This document shows, piece by piece, positions 1 through 9,524 of a stretch of 64,000 bases of DNA. Under the pieces are notes generated by a model. The model had not been told where the DNA came from and did not search any database. It saw only the letters and a program-made list of their open reading frames with translations. Location: assembly GCF_000155775.1 (NCBI RefSeq), contig NZ_DS989810.1, positions 702,172-766,171 of the forward strand. The letters run 5' to 3'. Origin of the DNA: Glaciecola sp. HTCC2999 (GTDB lineage: Bacteria; Pseudomonadota; Gammaproteobacteria; Enterobacterales; Alteromonadaceae). The position numbers were made by a program, and so were the translations under genes. Each line of letters opens with the position of its first letter. The stretch's first letter is position 1.

Positions 1-879
1 ATTTAAGCGAGAAAACATACACGGTACTGAAATTGCAGTGGCAGTTCCACATGATGAAACATGATTAAAATACTTCACTCCTAATTTAGGAGTATTAGGA
101 TTAGTAACCCTTTTGTAGCCTTGTAGCGAAAAATTGGATGCGCGTGCGGTTTCACCTACCACCATAACCGTTAACGAAGAACTCGCTTTATTTTCTAATA
201 CAGGCGAATCATCAAGTACTCTAAAAGGTAATGGAGGAAACAAAAAATTATCTCTAAAATATTTATAACCGGCAGTATAAAATGCAAACGGCGTAATATA
301 ACTTGTAAGTTGTCTGTTATTCCGTCCAACTGAAGCATAATCTTCATAAAACGGTACTGCAATCAATGTACAAGTTACTAGTGCGAAGAAGTTTAGTTTA
401 ATAAAGCTTGTTAAATGCGCTCTAAAATTTCCTTTTATTTTCAAATGATGAAATAAATAACTAGGTAGAATACCGGTTAAAAAAATAAAAATGACAAGTT
501 GAATATTTAAATATGAAAATGCTTCACTGGAATCAGTTTCAACTATATTTTGCAGCATACTTTTGTCAAAAATAACACCATAATTAAATGTTGAATAAAA
601 CAAGAATGAACAAATTACTATATTTAATAAAAGTATAGGTTTAACGAAAATAATAAGCGAAAACCAACTTAACACTAATACTATTAGTGAAAAAAGTAGG
701 ATTGGAATACTTAGCATGAACATCCAATGCAAATCGGCTGTTTGTGAAATTGCAATAAGCGTTTTATATAAAAACTGACTATTAAAAGCGATAAGAATAT
801 AAATTGAAACTAAGCAAACAAACTGACAATAACTTATTTGCTTAGAGAAAATACCTAGCCTTCTGTTAGTAATATACAT
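1..879 (-). CDS. eptA: Lipid A phosphoethanolamine transferase, EptA family (3' end outside window)
   Basis: The frame is open from an ATG at 877-879 to the window edge (293 codons); the C-terminal part lies outside. The visible part has about five N-terminal hydrophobic segments followed by the start of the periplasmic sulfatase-like domain. That domain carries VVGETARA (metal-binding Glu), NFSLQGY and SCGTATAISVPCMFS, where the Thr of the GTATA stretch is the phosphoethanolamine-accepting nucleophile in EptA/MCR enzymes. The family moves phosphoethanolamine from phosphatidylethanolamine to lipid A at the inner membrane and can confer polymyxin resistance. It starts two bases after the stop of the upstream sulfatase gene, so the two are probably one transcript. 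Specificity for lipid A rather than another glycan is inferred. Confidence 0.85.
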   Translation of the reverse strand, partial: MYITNRRLGIFSKQISYCQFVCLVSIYILIAFNSQFLYKTLIAISQTADLHWMFMLSIPILLFSLIVLVLSWFSLIIFVKPILLLNIVICSFLFYSTFNYGVIFDKSMLQNIVETDSSEAFSYLNIQLVIFIFLTGILPSYLFHHLKIKGNFRAHLTSFIKLNFFALVTCTLIAVPFYEDYASVGRNNRQLTSYITPFAFYTAGYKYFRDNFLFPPLPFRVLDDSPVLENKASSSLTVMVVGETARASNFSLQGYKRVTNPNTPKLGVKYFNHVSSCGTATAISVPCMFSRLN

Positions 880-881
880 AA

Positions 882-2834
882 TTATTGTTCATCTTTAGGT
901 TTATCTGCTGAACGATAAAGCTTCTCAGTGTAGGCTAAGTTACTAAATAATACATGTGCAAGAGCTTTATTTATCAAAGCGTTATCAAAGTGTTCGAGTT
1001 CTCTTTTTTCCTGTGTTTTGCTTTGTTTGTTATATTGCCAATAACTGATCTTTCGATTGGGCATCAGAATAACCATTTCATCGTTTTCAAGGTATGCAAA
1101 ATTATCGTAGTACTGCATCATCGCCCGTTCAACCGGATAAGTTTTAGTCAGATCAAAACCAAGCATAGGCGTTGCTTTTTCAATACCAAGAAGTGATAAC
1201 AATGTGACTGGTAAATCTATTTGACTTACTAGTCTTTTATCCCTGTGAGCTTCTATACCACTATTTAAAATTACAGCAGGTATATGAAACGATTTTACAG
1301 GCACAGGTTCAGAACCAAATACTCGTACATCATGATCAGCTACAACTAAAAATATGGTATTTTCCCAGTACGCTTGTGTTTGTGCTTTATCGATAAATTT
1401 TCCAAGTGCATAATCCGCGTATTTAATTGCAAGATCGCGTTTGTAATTGTCAGATTCAAGTTCGTTAGGTAAAGATACTTTTCCTTCAGGAATATCAAAC
1501 GGATCATGATTGCTTGATGTGAATATCAAACTAAAAAAAGGCGCTGACGTTTGATTTAAAGTCGATAGTTCATGATCGGCTTTAATAAATAAGTCCTCAT
1601 CACTTACCCCCCAAGATGAAATAAACTCAGGGTGTTCAAAATCATTAATATCCACAATATTGTTAAATCCATTTCCTAAGAAAAAACTTTTCATGTTATC
1701 AAAATGGCTTTCACCACCGTAGATGAATTGTGTTTCATATCCTTCTTGAGCTAATGTATCAGCTAACGAATAAAAACCATGCTGCGATTTAGAGAGTTTA
1801 ACCACTGAACGAGATGGTGACGGTATAAATCCTGTCGTAACGGCTTCAATACCTCTTACTGAACGGATACCGGTAGCATAAAGATGATCAAACCCCCAAC
1901 CTTGCTGGTAGAGCCTATCAAATTCAGGAGTAATTCCTAATCCTCCAAGCTCTCCTACAAAACGGGCGCCTAAACTTTCTTGAAGTATTATCACTAAGTT
2001 TTTTTTATCGCCAGACATGGATGGTTTGTTATGAGATAAGGTTGGAATATCATCGCTAACAAACCGTTTCCTATAAGAGGACTGTCTAACCGTATCTAAA
2101 ATTTGTGGACGAGGCATGGAACCATAGAGATGACTGGCACTTTTTTCGTTGCTCATACTTTTAATTGCAAATGCAACACTATAAGTGGAATTGAGAATGA
2201 GGGAATTTACTAATGAATCCTGAGAAAAATAAACCAGTGCAGGGTTAAGCGGTCTATGACTCAATGTACCTCTAGCAGCCAATAAGCACAGGAATAAAGC
2301 ACCTATTAATAAAGGTAAACTGGTTGTTTTTTTTAATGTATAGGTCTGTGTTTTATGTAATGAATTAAACAAAAATCGATAGCTGTAGACACCTGTTATT
2401 ATAGCTATAAACAATGTACTCAGCATGGCTAATAAATGCCCTTGGACCAACATTGAAAATACTTCTTGAGGATAATCTAGGTACTCTACATAAAGTCGGT
2501 TAGGCCTTACATCATATTGAGTAATAAATGCGGGTGTTGAGGCCTCGATAATCACTACTAAGGTTGTGACTAAGCTCCCGTAAAGCAAAAATATACGCTG
2601 AAATAATGCAGTTTTATTTCTGAAAATCACATCTAATATCAATATAAGTACACCAACTGATACTAAATATCCAAGACTACTTAAGTCTATTTTGATAGCT
2701 CCAGATATAATGAAGCCGATATCTCCATCATTTAATCTTGGATACTGCCATATCAATAAGGCAATTCGAGACGTAACAAATATCGCTAACAACAACGTTG
2801 TTAAACGCACTAGGGGTTTTAGTATGAACATCAT
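882..2834 (-). CDS. LTA synthase-like membrane sulfatase (phosphoglycerol/phosphoethanolamine transferase type)
   Basis: A 650-residue protein with about five transmembrane segments in the first 210 residues and an alkaline-phosphatase/sulfatase-fold domain after about residue 280. Motifs seen are LVIILQESLG (metal-binding Glu), ATGIRSVRG (nucleophile region), YGGESHFDNM and VVADHDVR (metal ligands), all as in the LtaS family. Gram-negative members move phosphoglycerol or similar head groups onto envelope glycans on the outer face of the inner membrane. The substrate cannot be read here. It lies directly upstream of the eptA-like gene on the same strand, so the pair forms an envelope-modification operon. 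A start one codon later (2831) is equally possible. Confidence 0.8.
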   Translation of the reverse strand: MMFILKPLVRLTTLLLAIFVTSRIALLIWQYPRLNDGDIGFIISGAIKIDLSSLGYLVSVGVLILILDVIFRNKTALFQRIFLLYGSLVTTLVVIIEASTPAFITQYDVRPNRLYVEYLDYPQEVFSMLVQGHLLAMLSTLFIAIITGVYSYRFLFNSLHKTQTYTLKKTTSLPLLIGALFLCLLAARGTLSHRPLNPALVYFSQDSLVNSLILNSTYSVAFAIKSMSNEKSASHLYGSMPRPQILDTVRQSSYRKRFVSDDIPTLSHNKPSMSGDKKNLVIILQESLGARFVGELGGLGITPEFDRLYQQGWGFDHLYATGIRSVRGIEAVTTGFIPSPSRSVVKLSKSQHGFYSLADTLAQEGYETQFIYGGESHFDNMKSFFLGNGFNNIVDINDFEHPEFISSWGVSDEDLFIKADHELSTLNQTSAPFFSLIFTSSNHDPFDIPEGKVSLPNELESDNYKRDLAIKYADYALGKFIDKAQTQAYWENTIFLVVADHDVRVFGSEPVPVKSFHIPAVILNSGIEAHRDKRLVSQIDLPVTLLSLLGIEKATPMLGFDLTKTYPVERAMMQYYDNFAYLENDEMVILMPNRKISYWQYNKQSKTQEKRELEHFDNALINKALAHVLFSNLAYTEKLYRSADKPKDEQ

Positions 2835-3051
2835 AAATCGCTTAATTGACTTATCTCTTATATATGATGACCAGATTAAGCTTCTAAACTTAATTAAGAA
2901 TTAAATATACGATAAAAAAATAGATGAATAATCGGTTGAAAACAGACTGATGTTCCATATACAAATTAACAGTGTGACTAGGCAAGAATAAGCTTATTCT
3001 GTATCATCTCAGAATAATTATTTAAACTGCGTTTAATGGCGAGCTGTCTCT

Positions 3052-3351
3052 ATGAAATTTTATTTTTCTACTAAGCATATTCCTGAATTACAAGATGTTC
3101 CGCTCACTGAACGAATTCAGCTGCTAGAAACCGCTACGACAAAATTAACCATTCCAGAAAAAACGCTGCTGAATATTTTAAAACTATGCGTCATTGCCCC
3201 TTTTTTCATCTTATTATTAAGAGTCGTCAATGACTGGACTTCATTGTTATGGGCGGGTTTAATTTTATTACTATACCCAATAGTGGTTCGGCCGATACAG
3301 TTTTCAATGAGTGCAAAGTATTTACCCACCCACGAAAAATCTAACGATTAA
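3052..3351 (+). CDS. Small two-helix membrane protein of unknown function
   Basis: 99 residues, with a charged N-terminus (about 1-40) and then two closely spaced hydrophobic segments (about 42-60 and 66-83) ending in a short polar tail. The 11 bp gap to galE on the same strand suggests co-transcription. The sequence (start MKFYFSTKHIPEL) recalls small conserved proteins of Shewanella-type bacteria, possibly DUF6170, but I cannot confirm the family and assign no function. The 217 bp before it is AT-rich and must hold divergent promoters for this gene and the sulfatase gene. Confidence 0.6.
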   Translation: MKFYFSTKHIPELQDVPLTERIQLLETATTKLTIPEKTLLNILKLCVIAPFFILLLRVVNDWTSLLWAGLILLLYPIVVRPIQFSMSAKYLPTHEKSND

Positions 3352-3362
3352 GGAAAATCATT

Positions 3363-4382
3363 ATGTCTACTATTTTAGTGACTGGCGGAGCTGGCTATAT
3401 CGGCTCTCATACTGTGTTGCAACTCCTAGAAAAAGGCGATGAAGTCGTTGTCTTAGATAACTTGTGTAATGCTTCACCTGAATCATTAGTGCGTGTTGAA
3501 AAGCTTGTGGGAAAAAATGTCACACTGATTGAAGGCGATATTCGCGATAAAACCGTGTTAAGAGATGTTTTCACACAATATCAGATAGATGCAGTGATTC
3601 ATTTTGCTGGACTAAAGGCAGTCGGTGAATCAGTCGAACACCCGCTCAAATACTATGAAAATAATGTTTATGGCTCAGTACAATTATGTGCAGTAATGAG
3701 TGAATTTGGTGTGAAGAACATCGTCTTTTCCTCATCTGCGACTGTGTATGGTGATCCTGTTGAACTTCCATTGAAAGAGTCTATGCCGACCGGTATGCCA
3801 ACTAACCCTTATGGACAGTCTAAACTCATGGTCGAACATGTACTACGTGATTTATTCACTTCAGATAATGAATGGAATATCGCCATATTACGTTACTTTA
3901 ACCCAGTCGGTGCTCATGAATCGGGTCAAATTGGGGAAGATCCGAATGGGATCCCCAATAATTTAATGCCATTTATCAGCCAAACGGCAACGGGTAAACG
4001 AGAGTCGCTTGCGGTATTTGGTGATGACTATGACACGCATGATGGCACCGGAGTCCGTGATTATATCCACGTTGTTGATTTAGCCGAAGGTCACTTAAAA
4101 GCACTCGACGCACTGAAAAAGAAACCAGGTGTTTTGACCGTCAATCTTGGTACAGGGGTTGGATACAGTGTGTTAGATATGGTCCAAGCATTTAAGAATG
4201 CTAGCAACGTTGATGTTCCTTATCATATTGCACCGCGCAGAGCCGGTGATGTTGCTGCATGTTATGCTGACCCTAGCCATGCTAAGGCAATTCTAGGCTG
4301 GGAAGCCAAACTAGATTTACAAGCCATGTGTGACGATACTTGGCGTTGGCAATCAAATAATCCTGATGGCTATCCAACGTAA
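3363..4382 (+). CDS. galE: UDP-glucose 4-epimerase
   Basis: A 339-residue short-chain dehydrogenase/reductase, the normal GalE length. The NAD-binding GGAGYIG motif is at residues 8-14, SSSATVYGDP at about 122-131, and the catalytic YxxxK (YGQSK) at about 149-153. GalE interconverts UDP-glucose and UDP-galactose for LPS and exopolysaccharide sugars and for the Leloir pathway. A ribosome binding site (aaggaaa) precedes the ATG. No other gal genes are adjacent, so an envelope-sugar role is more likely than galactose catabolism. It converges on mlaA across a hairpin. Confidence 0.96.
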   Translation: MSTILVTGGAGYIGSHTVLQLLEKGDEVVVLDNLCNASPESLVRVEKLVGKNVTLIEGDIRDKTVLRDVFTQYQIDAVIHFAGLKAVGESVEHPLKYYENNVYGSVQLCAVMSEFGVKNIVFSSSATVYGDPVELPLKESMPTGMPTNPYGQSKLMVEHVLRDLFTSDNEWNIAILRYFNPVGAHESGQIGEDPNGIPNNLMPFISQTATGKRESLAVFGDDYDTHDGTGVRDYIHVVDLAEGHLKALDALKKKPGVLTVNLGTGVGYSVLDMVQAFKNASNVDVPYHIAPRRAGDVAACYADPSHAKAILGWEAKLDLQAMCDDTWRWQSNNPDGYPT

Positions 4383-4398
4383 CCATCTAATTGACAAA

Positions 4399-4431
4399 CT
4401 AGCTGTGAATAATACTTGTTATCACAGCTAG
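4399..4431. terminator. Bidirectional hairpin between galE and mlaA
   Basis: A perfect 10 bp inverted repeat, CTAGCTGTGA / TCACAGCTAG, with a 13-base loop lies between the convergent galE and mlaA genes. There is no strong T-tract, so termination is inferred from position and symmetry. Confidence 0.55.
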
Positions 4432-4441
4432 GTCCTGACAC

Positions 4442-5236
4442 TTACAAGTCGTCTAATAGTCCTTCAAATTCTTCAAAATCTTCCATCTCTTCCGCTTGTG
4501 CTTCAGGTGATTTTTGAATTTGACCATCATTGACTTTAAATTCTAAACGTTGAAAGTACGCTGTTTTAACAAATGAATATGGATCGAGTGAATTATTCAA
4601 TGTACTTTCTTGAGATAGTAACTGGGCTCGCTTTTCTAATACGTCTACTACCCCAGTAAAAATCGTAAAATTACTCGCTAATACATTCATAGGAAACATC
4701 ATATTATCGACCACGTCCCCTGTCGTAGAGCGAATATCTGTAGGCCCTCTAGCCGGCAGCATAAGATAAGGACCAGTATTTATGCCCCATACGCCAAGGA
4801 CTTCACCAAACGATTCGTCTTTTTCATGTAAATCCATGGTGGATGCAACATCAAATACACCTAAAACACCTACCGTGGTATTGACTAAAAAACGGGCTAA
4901 ACTGACCATTGAACCATCGACCTTTCCCTGTAGCATATTATTCAGAAAGTTAGCTGGCTCTGCTAAGTTATTGGAAAAGTTAACTAACCCACTTCTAACC
5001 GGTTGTGGAGTAACCGCGACATACCCTTGTGTCACTGGTTTTAACAGATATTTATCCAGAATATCATAGTTTAGATCCCACATAGTGCGGTTAAGACCTT
5101 CGATTGGATCCTTAGGGTCATTATATTGAGTTACTTGGTAGTTCGTCGTCTTGGATTGTTCTATCTGAGTTGATTTATTGCTGGCACAGCCAGTCATAAA
5201 TAAAACAATACAACACAATATTAATAGGTGTTTCAC
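4442..5236 (-). CDS. mlaA: MlaA (VacJ) outer-membrane lipoprotein of the Mla phospholipid transport system
   Basis: 264 residues with a lipoprotein signal (lipobox FMTGC, Cys17) and the MlaA core: DPIEGLNRTMWDLNYDILDKYLLKP, then the PVR, FSNNLAEPANFLNNMLQG and VNTTVGVLGVFD regions. The tail is acidic (DFEEFEGLLDDL), which is common in this family. MlaA works with OmpC-like porins to remove phospholipids from the outer leaflet and hand them to MlaC. Its start overlaps the end of ccmI by 4 bp, so it sits at the tail of the ccm operon, although the Mla pathway itself is unrelated to haem. The mlaBCDEF genes are not in the window. Confidence 0.93.
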   Translation of the reverse strand: MKHLLILCCIVLFMTGCASNKSTQIEQSKTTNYQVTQYNDPKDPIEGLNRTMWDLNYDILDKYLLKPVTQGYVAVTPQPVRSGLVNFSNNLAEPANFLNNMLQGKVDGSMVSLARFLVNTTVGVLGVFDVASTMDLHEKDESFGEVLGVWGINTGPYLMLPARGPTDIRSTTGDVVDNMMFPMNVLASNFTIFTGVVDVLEKRAQLLSQESTLNNSLDPYSFVKTAYFQRLEFKVNDGQIQKSPEAQAEEMEDFEEFEGLLDDL

Positions 5237-6483
5237 TTAATTTCCTTATTGACCATGACATCAACGGGAATGATGGCATTGTTAATTTTAGTAAGTTTCG
5301 TCGCCCCCTCTAATTCCCCAGGGCTAGCTTGCACATTTTCATCAAATGATAACCGAGCAGTGACGATGACTTCACTGATATCATTGATTGAGTACGATGC
5401 CATCATGGCATCATCCGGAGTCAATGTAACTGTCATCGGAAGATTTCTTAAATCTAATTTACGAACGGCCGCTGGTAATGGATTATTCGACGCAGCATCT
5501 TTGATAAAGACAAAGAGAAATGAAGGTTGTAAACGATTATGTTGAGCTAACCGTTTATTAATTTCCTCGGTGGCGTTTATCGTAATACTAAAACCCGTCT
5601 TTTGTTGAGGTTGACCTTTTAGCTCGTTAATCTTAGCTTGAATTTGTACAATTGCAGGATTATTAGGTGGCAATAGTGGTTTTATCTGTGCAAAGTAACG
5701 CTCTGATGTCGCTAAATCTCCTAACTGCCCCGCCGTCATTGCTAACATTAATGCTGCTTGATTATTACCCGGCTCTAACGTTAACAAACGCTCTAATACG
5801 GTTTTCGCCTGACGTAAATATTCAACTTGGTTAGGGGTCATCAACGCTTGGGCGTAACTTGCTAATGTTTCGGTATCATTCGGTTTAATTAGCAACGACT
5901 TATCAAATGCTTGAAAGGATTGTTCGAATTGTCCTAGCGAATTATATAATCGCCCTAATAACATCCACCCCGTCGCATCTTCTTCATTATTTTGAATTCG
6001 TGAACGGATCGCTAACGTAAACGCTTGGACATCTTCCAAAGTAACGTCTTGAGAAGGGTCAACAATAATTTTTTGTGTAAGTGCTTGCATATTTGCTTGA
6101 GAATCAAATAAATGCGCCACATTACTGATGTGATTTACCTGCCAATACATCAATAATACACTCACTAATAACGCAGCAAAAATACCATAACCAATGAATT
6201 TTATTTGGCTCGAATGATGCGAGACTGCTTGACCATCAGAAGGTACAGTTTCATCAATTAATGCTAATTTAAGCTCTTTTTGCGCTTGTTGACGATGTTT
6301 ATCAGATATCACGCCTTGGGAAAATTCTTCATCTAACTCAATTAAGCGCTGTTTTATGAGTCGAGTGTTAGACAGAATATAGGCTTGTTCATGAGTCTGT
6401 TTCTTATTTTTAAGAATAGGATAAACGATAAACAAAGCGCTAAGGAGCACTAGAACGATGGCAATAATATAAAACGTAATCAC
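5233..6483 (-). CDS. ccmI: Cytochrome c maturation protein CcmI (TPR apocytochrome chaperone)
   Basis: 416 residues: an N-terminal helix (about 3-22), a charged stretch, a second helix (about 97-117), then TPR-like repeats (about 150-270) and a C-terminal periplasmic domain. This is the two-part CcmI layout. CcmI binds the C-terminus of apocytochromes c and delivers them to CcmF/CcmH for haem ligation. It overlaps ccmH by 4 bp upstream and mlaA by 4 bp downstream, consistent with translational coupling. Confidence 0.92.
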   Translation of the reverse strand: MITFYIIAIVLVLLSALFIVYPILKNKKQTHEQAYILSNTRLIKQRLIELDEEFSQGVISDKHRQQAQKELKLALIDETVPSDGQAVSHHSSQIKFIGYGIFAALLVSVLLMYWQVNHISNVAHLFDSQANMQALTQKIIVDPSQDVTLEDVQAFTLAIRSRIQNNEEDATGWMLLGRLYNSLGQFEQSFQAFDKSLLIKPNDTETLASYAQALMTPNQVEYLRQAKTVLERLLTLEPGNNQAALMLAMTAGQLGDLATSERYFAQIKPLLPPNNPAIVQIQAKINELKGQPQQKTGFSITINATEEINKRLAQHNRLQPSFLFVFIKDAASNNPLPAAVRKLDLRNLPMTVTLTPDDAMMASYSINDISEVIVTARLSFDENVQASPGELEGATKLTKINNAIIPVDVMVNKEIK

Positions 6484-6956
6484 TTATCTTTCTCCAACAT
6501 TGCTTCTGCCTTAGCGATGAGTGCATCCTGGTCAATAGCATGAACTTTATCTGTATCGCTGACACTATTATTTATATCAATAGGCTTACGTCTTACCAAA
6601 ATCCATCCACCAAGCAATAATACAGAAAAAGGTAATATCCATAACCAAATAGTGGTGTTAGTCACGGGTGGTTGATAATGGACAAAGTCACCATAGCGCT
6701 GTTTCATAAAATCGATGACTTGATCATGGTTATTGCCTTGAGTGATTAACTGATACACTTTACGACGCATATCATGAGCAATCATGGCATCAGAATCAGC
6801 AATATTTTGGTTTTGACACATAGGACAACGTAATTCGGCCGTTAGACGCTTAAAATCGACACGCTGTTGATCAGTTTCAAAAGCATAATTTTCTTGCGTC
6901 GCCATCACACTAGTACTTATAATTAACGCTAACATTGTGGCAATAATTATCTTCAT
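6480..6956 (-). CDS. ccmH: Cytochrome c maturation thioreductase CcmH
   Basis: 158 residues with a cleavable-looking signal peptide, the LRCPMCQNQ motif (Cys44 and Cys47) and a transmembrane segment at about 104-121. This is the short CcmH form without the TPR domain, which is provided here by separate CcmI. CcmH reduces the apocytochrome CxxCH disulfide in the periplasm. It overlaps both neighbours in the ccm operon by 4 bp. Confidence 0.95.
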   Translation of the reverse strand: MKIIIATMLALIISTSVMATQENYAFETDQQRVDFKRLTAELRCPMCQNQNIADSDAMIAHDMRRKVYQLITQGNNHDQVIDFMKQRYGDFVHYQPPVTNTTIWLWILPFSVLLLGGWILVRRKPIDINNSVSDTDKVHAIDQDALIAKAEAMLEKDK

Positions 6957-7534
6957 TGAGTCACTCCCTGAGCAATCAGCTCGTCATACAATGGCGCGAA
7001 CTTCGTCTCCCATACACGTGGGTTGATATCACCAATATGATGGACGCGAATCACACCTTGTTGATCAATCAATAACGTTTCTGGTGCACCCGTGACACCT
7101 AAATCTAACGAGGTATCGCGGTAAACATCGAAAATATTAAACTCAAATGGGTTACCTAGTTGATTGGTAGTCTCGGTCACTTCTTGTTGAACGCGTGCTA
7201 GTGTCTTGGTACCGAAATCAGGGTCTAAGTCTTGATCATAATATAATCCTACAAATCTCACACCTTGCTGGCTCAACTCAGTTAAATAGGGCAGTTCAAT
7301 GGCACAGGTAACGCACCATACGCCCCAGATATTGAGCAGTGTCACCTGTCCGATAAACACCTTATTAGTATGTATGACACTGGGATCCATCAAATCAGGT
7401 AAACTGAAAGTGGGCATGGGTTGCGCTAACACTTGAGAATCGCGTTCACGAGGATCAGAAAATAATCCTTGATACAAGAAAAATACCAGTGTCACAAATA
7501 CCACTAATGGCACGATAAAACGTGTATTTATCAT
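6953..7534 (-). CDS. ccmG: Thiol:disulfide interchange protein CcmG (DsbE)
   Basis: 193 residues: a membrane anchor at about 6-24 and a periplasmic thioredoxin fold with active site WCVTC (Cys74/Cys77). The usual residue after the first Cys is Pro, and Val here is a mild variant. The conserved GAPETLLID stretch containing the cis-Pro region is present. CcmG keeps apocytochrome c cysteines reduced for haem attachment. Its start overlaps ccmF by 4 bp. Confidence 0.95.
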   Translation of the reverse strand: MINTRFIVPLVVFVTLVFFLYQGLFSDPRERDSQVLAQPMPTFSLPDLMDPSVIHTNKVFIGQVTLLNIWGVWCVTCAIELPYLTELSQQGVRFVGLYYDQDLDPDFGTKTLARVQQEVTETTNQLGNPFEFNIFDVYRDTSLDLGVTGAPETLLIDQQGVIRVHHIGDINPRVWETKFAPLYDELIAQGVTQ

Positions 7535-9501
7535 GCCGTTTGCACTCCAAAACGCGCAAGTTTTTTCATGCGATAGCGCTTATCCAGCATTGAGCAGATA
7601 CCACCAATAGACATGATCCCTGCGCCTAGCCAAATCCAGATAACAAACGGTTTATAATATACACGTACTGCCCAAGCGCCATTCTCTAATGGTTCACCTA
7701 GCGCGATAAATAAATCTCGGACAAGTGTGGTGTGGATACCCGCTTCTGTCATCGTCATTCTAGTGACAGGATAAAAGCGCTTTTCAGGTTCTAAATGCAC
7801 CACAAACTCATTATTTAAGAACACATCGAAAATACCACGGTCCGCACTATAGTTAGGTCCTTGTACCGTTTCTACATCACTAAATTTAATCTGATAACCG
7901 GCAATCATCACTTCATCGCCATAATTCATGCGCACATCACGTTCAAGCTCAAAATTGCTTACTAATGTAATACCAATTAAAGAGACTGCAAAACCAACAT
8001 GTCCCAAAATCATACCCCAATGACTCGGTGTTAATTTTGTTATTTTCGTTTTTACACCATATTCAGTCGGCATCGCATTTACCCGCTGCGCAACTTCTTG
8101 AACTGTTGATACTAGTATCCAAAATGCACAAAGCATTCCCAGTGTTGCCACATAATCGGCTTTGGTCTCATAACTATTCACTACCAGTAATGCCGCACTA
8201 AAACCAATACCAAACGCAAGTAATACCTGGTTACGTAACGCACCGATAGGCTGTTGTTTCCAGCGACTCAAAGGTCCTATTGTCATAAACATAACAAATG
8301 GGACAATTAACCAAGTGAACATTTGATTAAAGAATGGGGCACCGATAGAGATGCTACCCATGCCTAGTTCTTTATGTACCAAAGGAAACAACGTCCCCAG
8401 TAACACCACCACAGTTGCAGCACACAATAAAATATTATTCCCCATTAGCATGACTTCACGAGAAGCAAGTGAATAAAATGATCGTGTTTTTAACTGCGGC
8501 GCACGAAATGCATATAATAGCAGCGAGCCGCCAATAACGATAACGAGCAAACCAAGAATAAATAACCCTCGAGATGGATCTGAAGCAAATGAATGTACAG
8601 ACACCAGGATCCCAGAACGGACTAAGAATGTTCCCAACAGACTGAGAGAGAATGCTGCAATAGCCAATAATACAGTCCACGATTTAAAGACTTTGCGTTT
8701 TTCTGTTACTGCTAAGCTATGCATTAAGGCAGTACCGACAAGCCATGGCATAAAGGACGCATTTTCAACAGGATCCCAGAACCACCAACCGCCCCAGCCA
8801 AGTTCATAGTATGCCCACCAACTGCCTAAGGCGATCCCTACGGTTAAGAAACCCCACGCAGCAATGGTCCAAGGACGCGACCAGCGCGCCCAAGTCGAAT
8901 CTAATTGCCCAGAAATTAGCGCAGCTATCGCAAAAGCAAACGCCACAGAAAATCCAACATATCCCATATATAACATAGGCGGGTGAATAATCATGCCAAA
9001 ATCTTGTAACAATGGATTTAAATCAGCGCCATCTACGGGATAAAAAGGCAATAAACTATCGAAAGGATTCGATGTCATTAGCATAAATAAGTAAAAACCA
9101 ATCGACACCATTCCTAATACAGATAACACTCGTGCCACCATGACTTCAGGAATGCCTTTACTAAACACTGCAACCGCAACTGTCCAAATCGAAAATATTA
9201 ATACCCATAGTAAAAAGGAGCCTTCATGACCGCCCCATACTGCGGTGACTTTGTAATACCAAGGTAATAAGCTATTTGAGTGATTCGCTACATATGCTAC
9301 GGAAAAATCGTCCGCTAAGAAGCGATTAGTCAAACACGCATAAGCTATCGCGGTAAATACAAATAAACCGACCGCAAGTGGTTTAGCAGATGAAATCATC
9401 AAACGATGATTCGTTTGCGCCCCCCACATAGGATAAATAGCTAATAAGCTGGCTAATAGTAATGCCAGTACAATCGCAATGTTTCCAATTTCTGCTATCA
9501 T
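7531..9501 (-). CDS. ccmF: Haem lyase subunit CcmF
   Basis: A 656-residue polytopic protein of normal family length. The tryptophan-rich WWD domain is seen at about residues 228-254 (WWAYYELGWGGWWFWDPVENASF), flanked by conserved His segments such as GGHEGS (about 90-95) and IIHPP (about 171-175). CcmF forms the holocytochrome c synthetase with CcmH/CcmI, taking haem from holo-CcmE and ligating it to apocytochrome c in the periplasm. It is fifth from the 3' end of the ccm operon, 23 bp downstream of ccmE. Confidence 0.97.
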   Translation of the reverse strand: MIAEIGNIAIVLALLLASLLAIYPMWGAQTNHRLMISSAKPLAVGLFVFTAIAYACLTNRFLADDFSVAYVANHSNSLLPWYYKVTAVWGGHEGSFLLWVLIFSIWTVAVAVFSKGIPEVMVARVLSVLGMVSIGFYLFMLMTSNPFDSLLPFYPVDGADLNPLLQDFGMIIHPPMLYMGYVGFSVAFAFAIAALISGQLDSTWARWSRPWTIAAWGFLTVGIALGSWWAYYELGWGGWWFWDPVENASFMPWLVGTALMHSLAVTEKRKVFKSWTVLLAIAAFSLSLLGTFLVRSGILVSVHSFASDPSRGLFILGLLVIVIGGSLLLYAFRAPQLKTRSFYSLASREVMLMGNNILLCAATVVVLLGTLFPLVHKELGMGSISIGAPFFNQMFTWLIVPFVMFMTIGPLSRWKQQPIGALRNQVLLAFGIGFSAALLVVNSYETKADYVATLGMLCAFWILVSTVQEVAQRVNAMPTEYGVKTKITKLTPSHWGMILGHVGFAVSLIGITLVSNFELERDVRMNYGDEVMIAGYQIKFSDVETVQGPNYSADRGIFDVFLNNEFVVHLEPEKRFYPVTRMTMTEAGIHTTLVRDLFIALGEPLENGAWAVRVYYKPFVIWIWLGAGIMSIGGICSMLDKRYRMKKLARFGVQTA

Positions 9502-9524
9502 GTTTTTTTATGTACTCTAAATAA

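Noticed and set aside
2692-2904. Plus-strand 70-residue ORF at the start of the sulfatase gene
   Set aside because: It is antisense to the N-terminal membrane segment of the sulfatase gene, with no ribosome binding site or family pattern.
5228-5545. Plus-strand 105-residue ORF opposite ccmI
   Set aside because: Its sequence is the antisense of the clear CcmI C-terminal domain; overlap with a conserved operon makes it a shadow.
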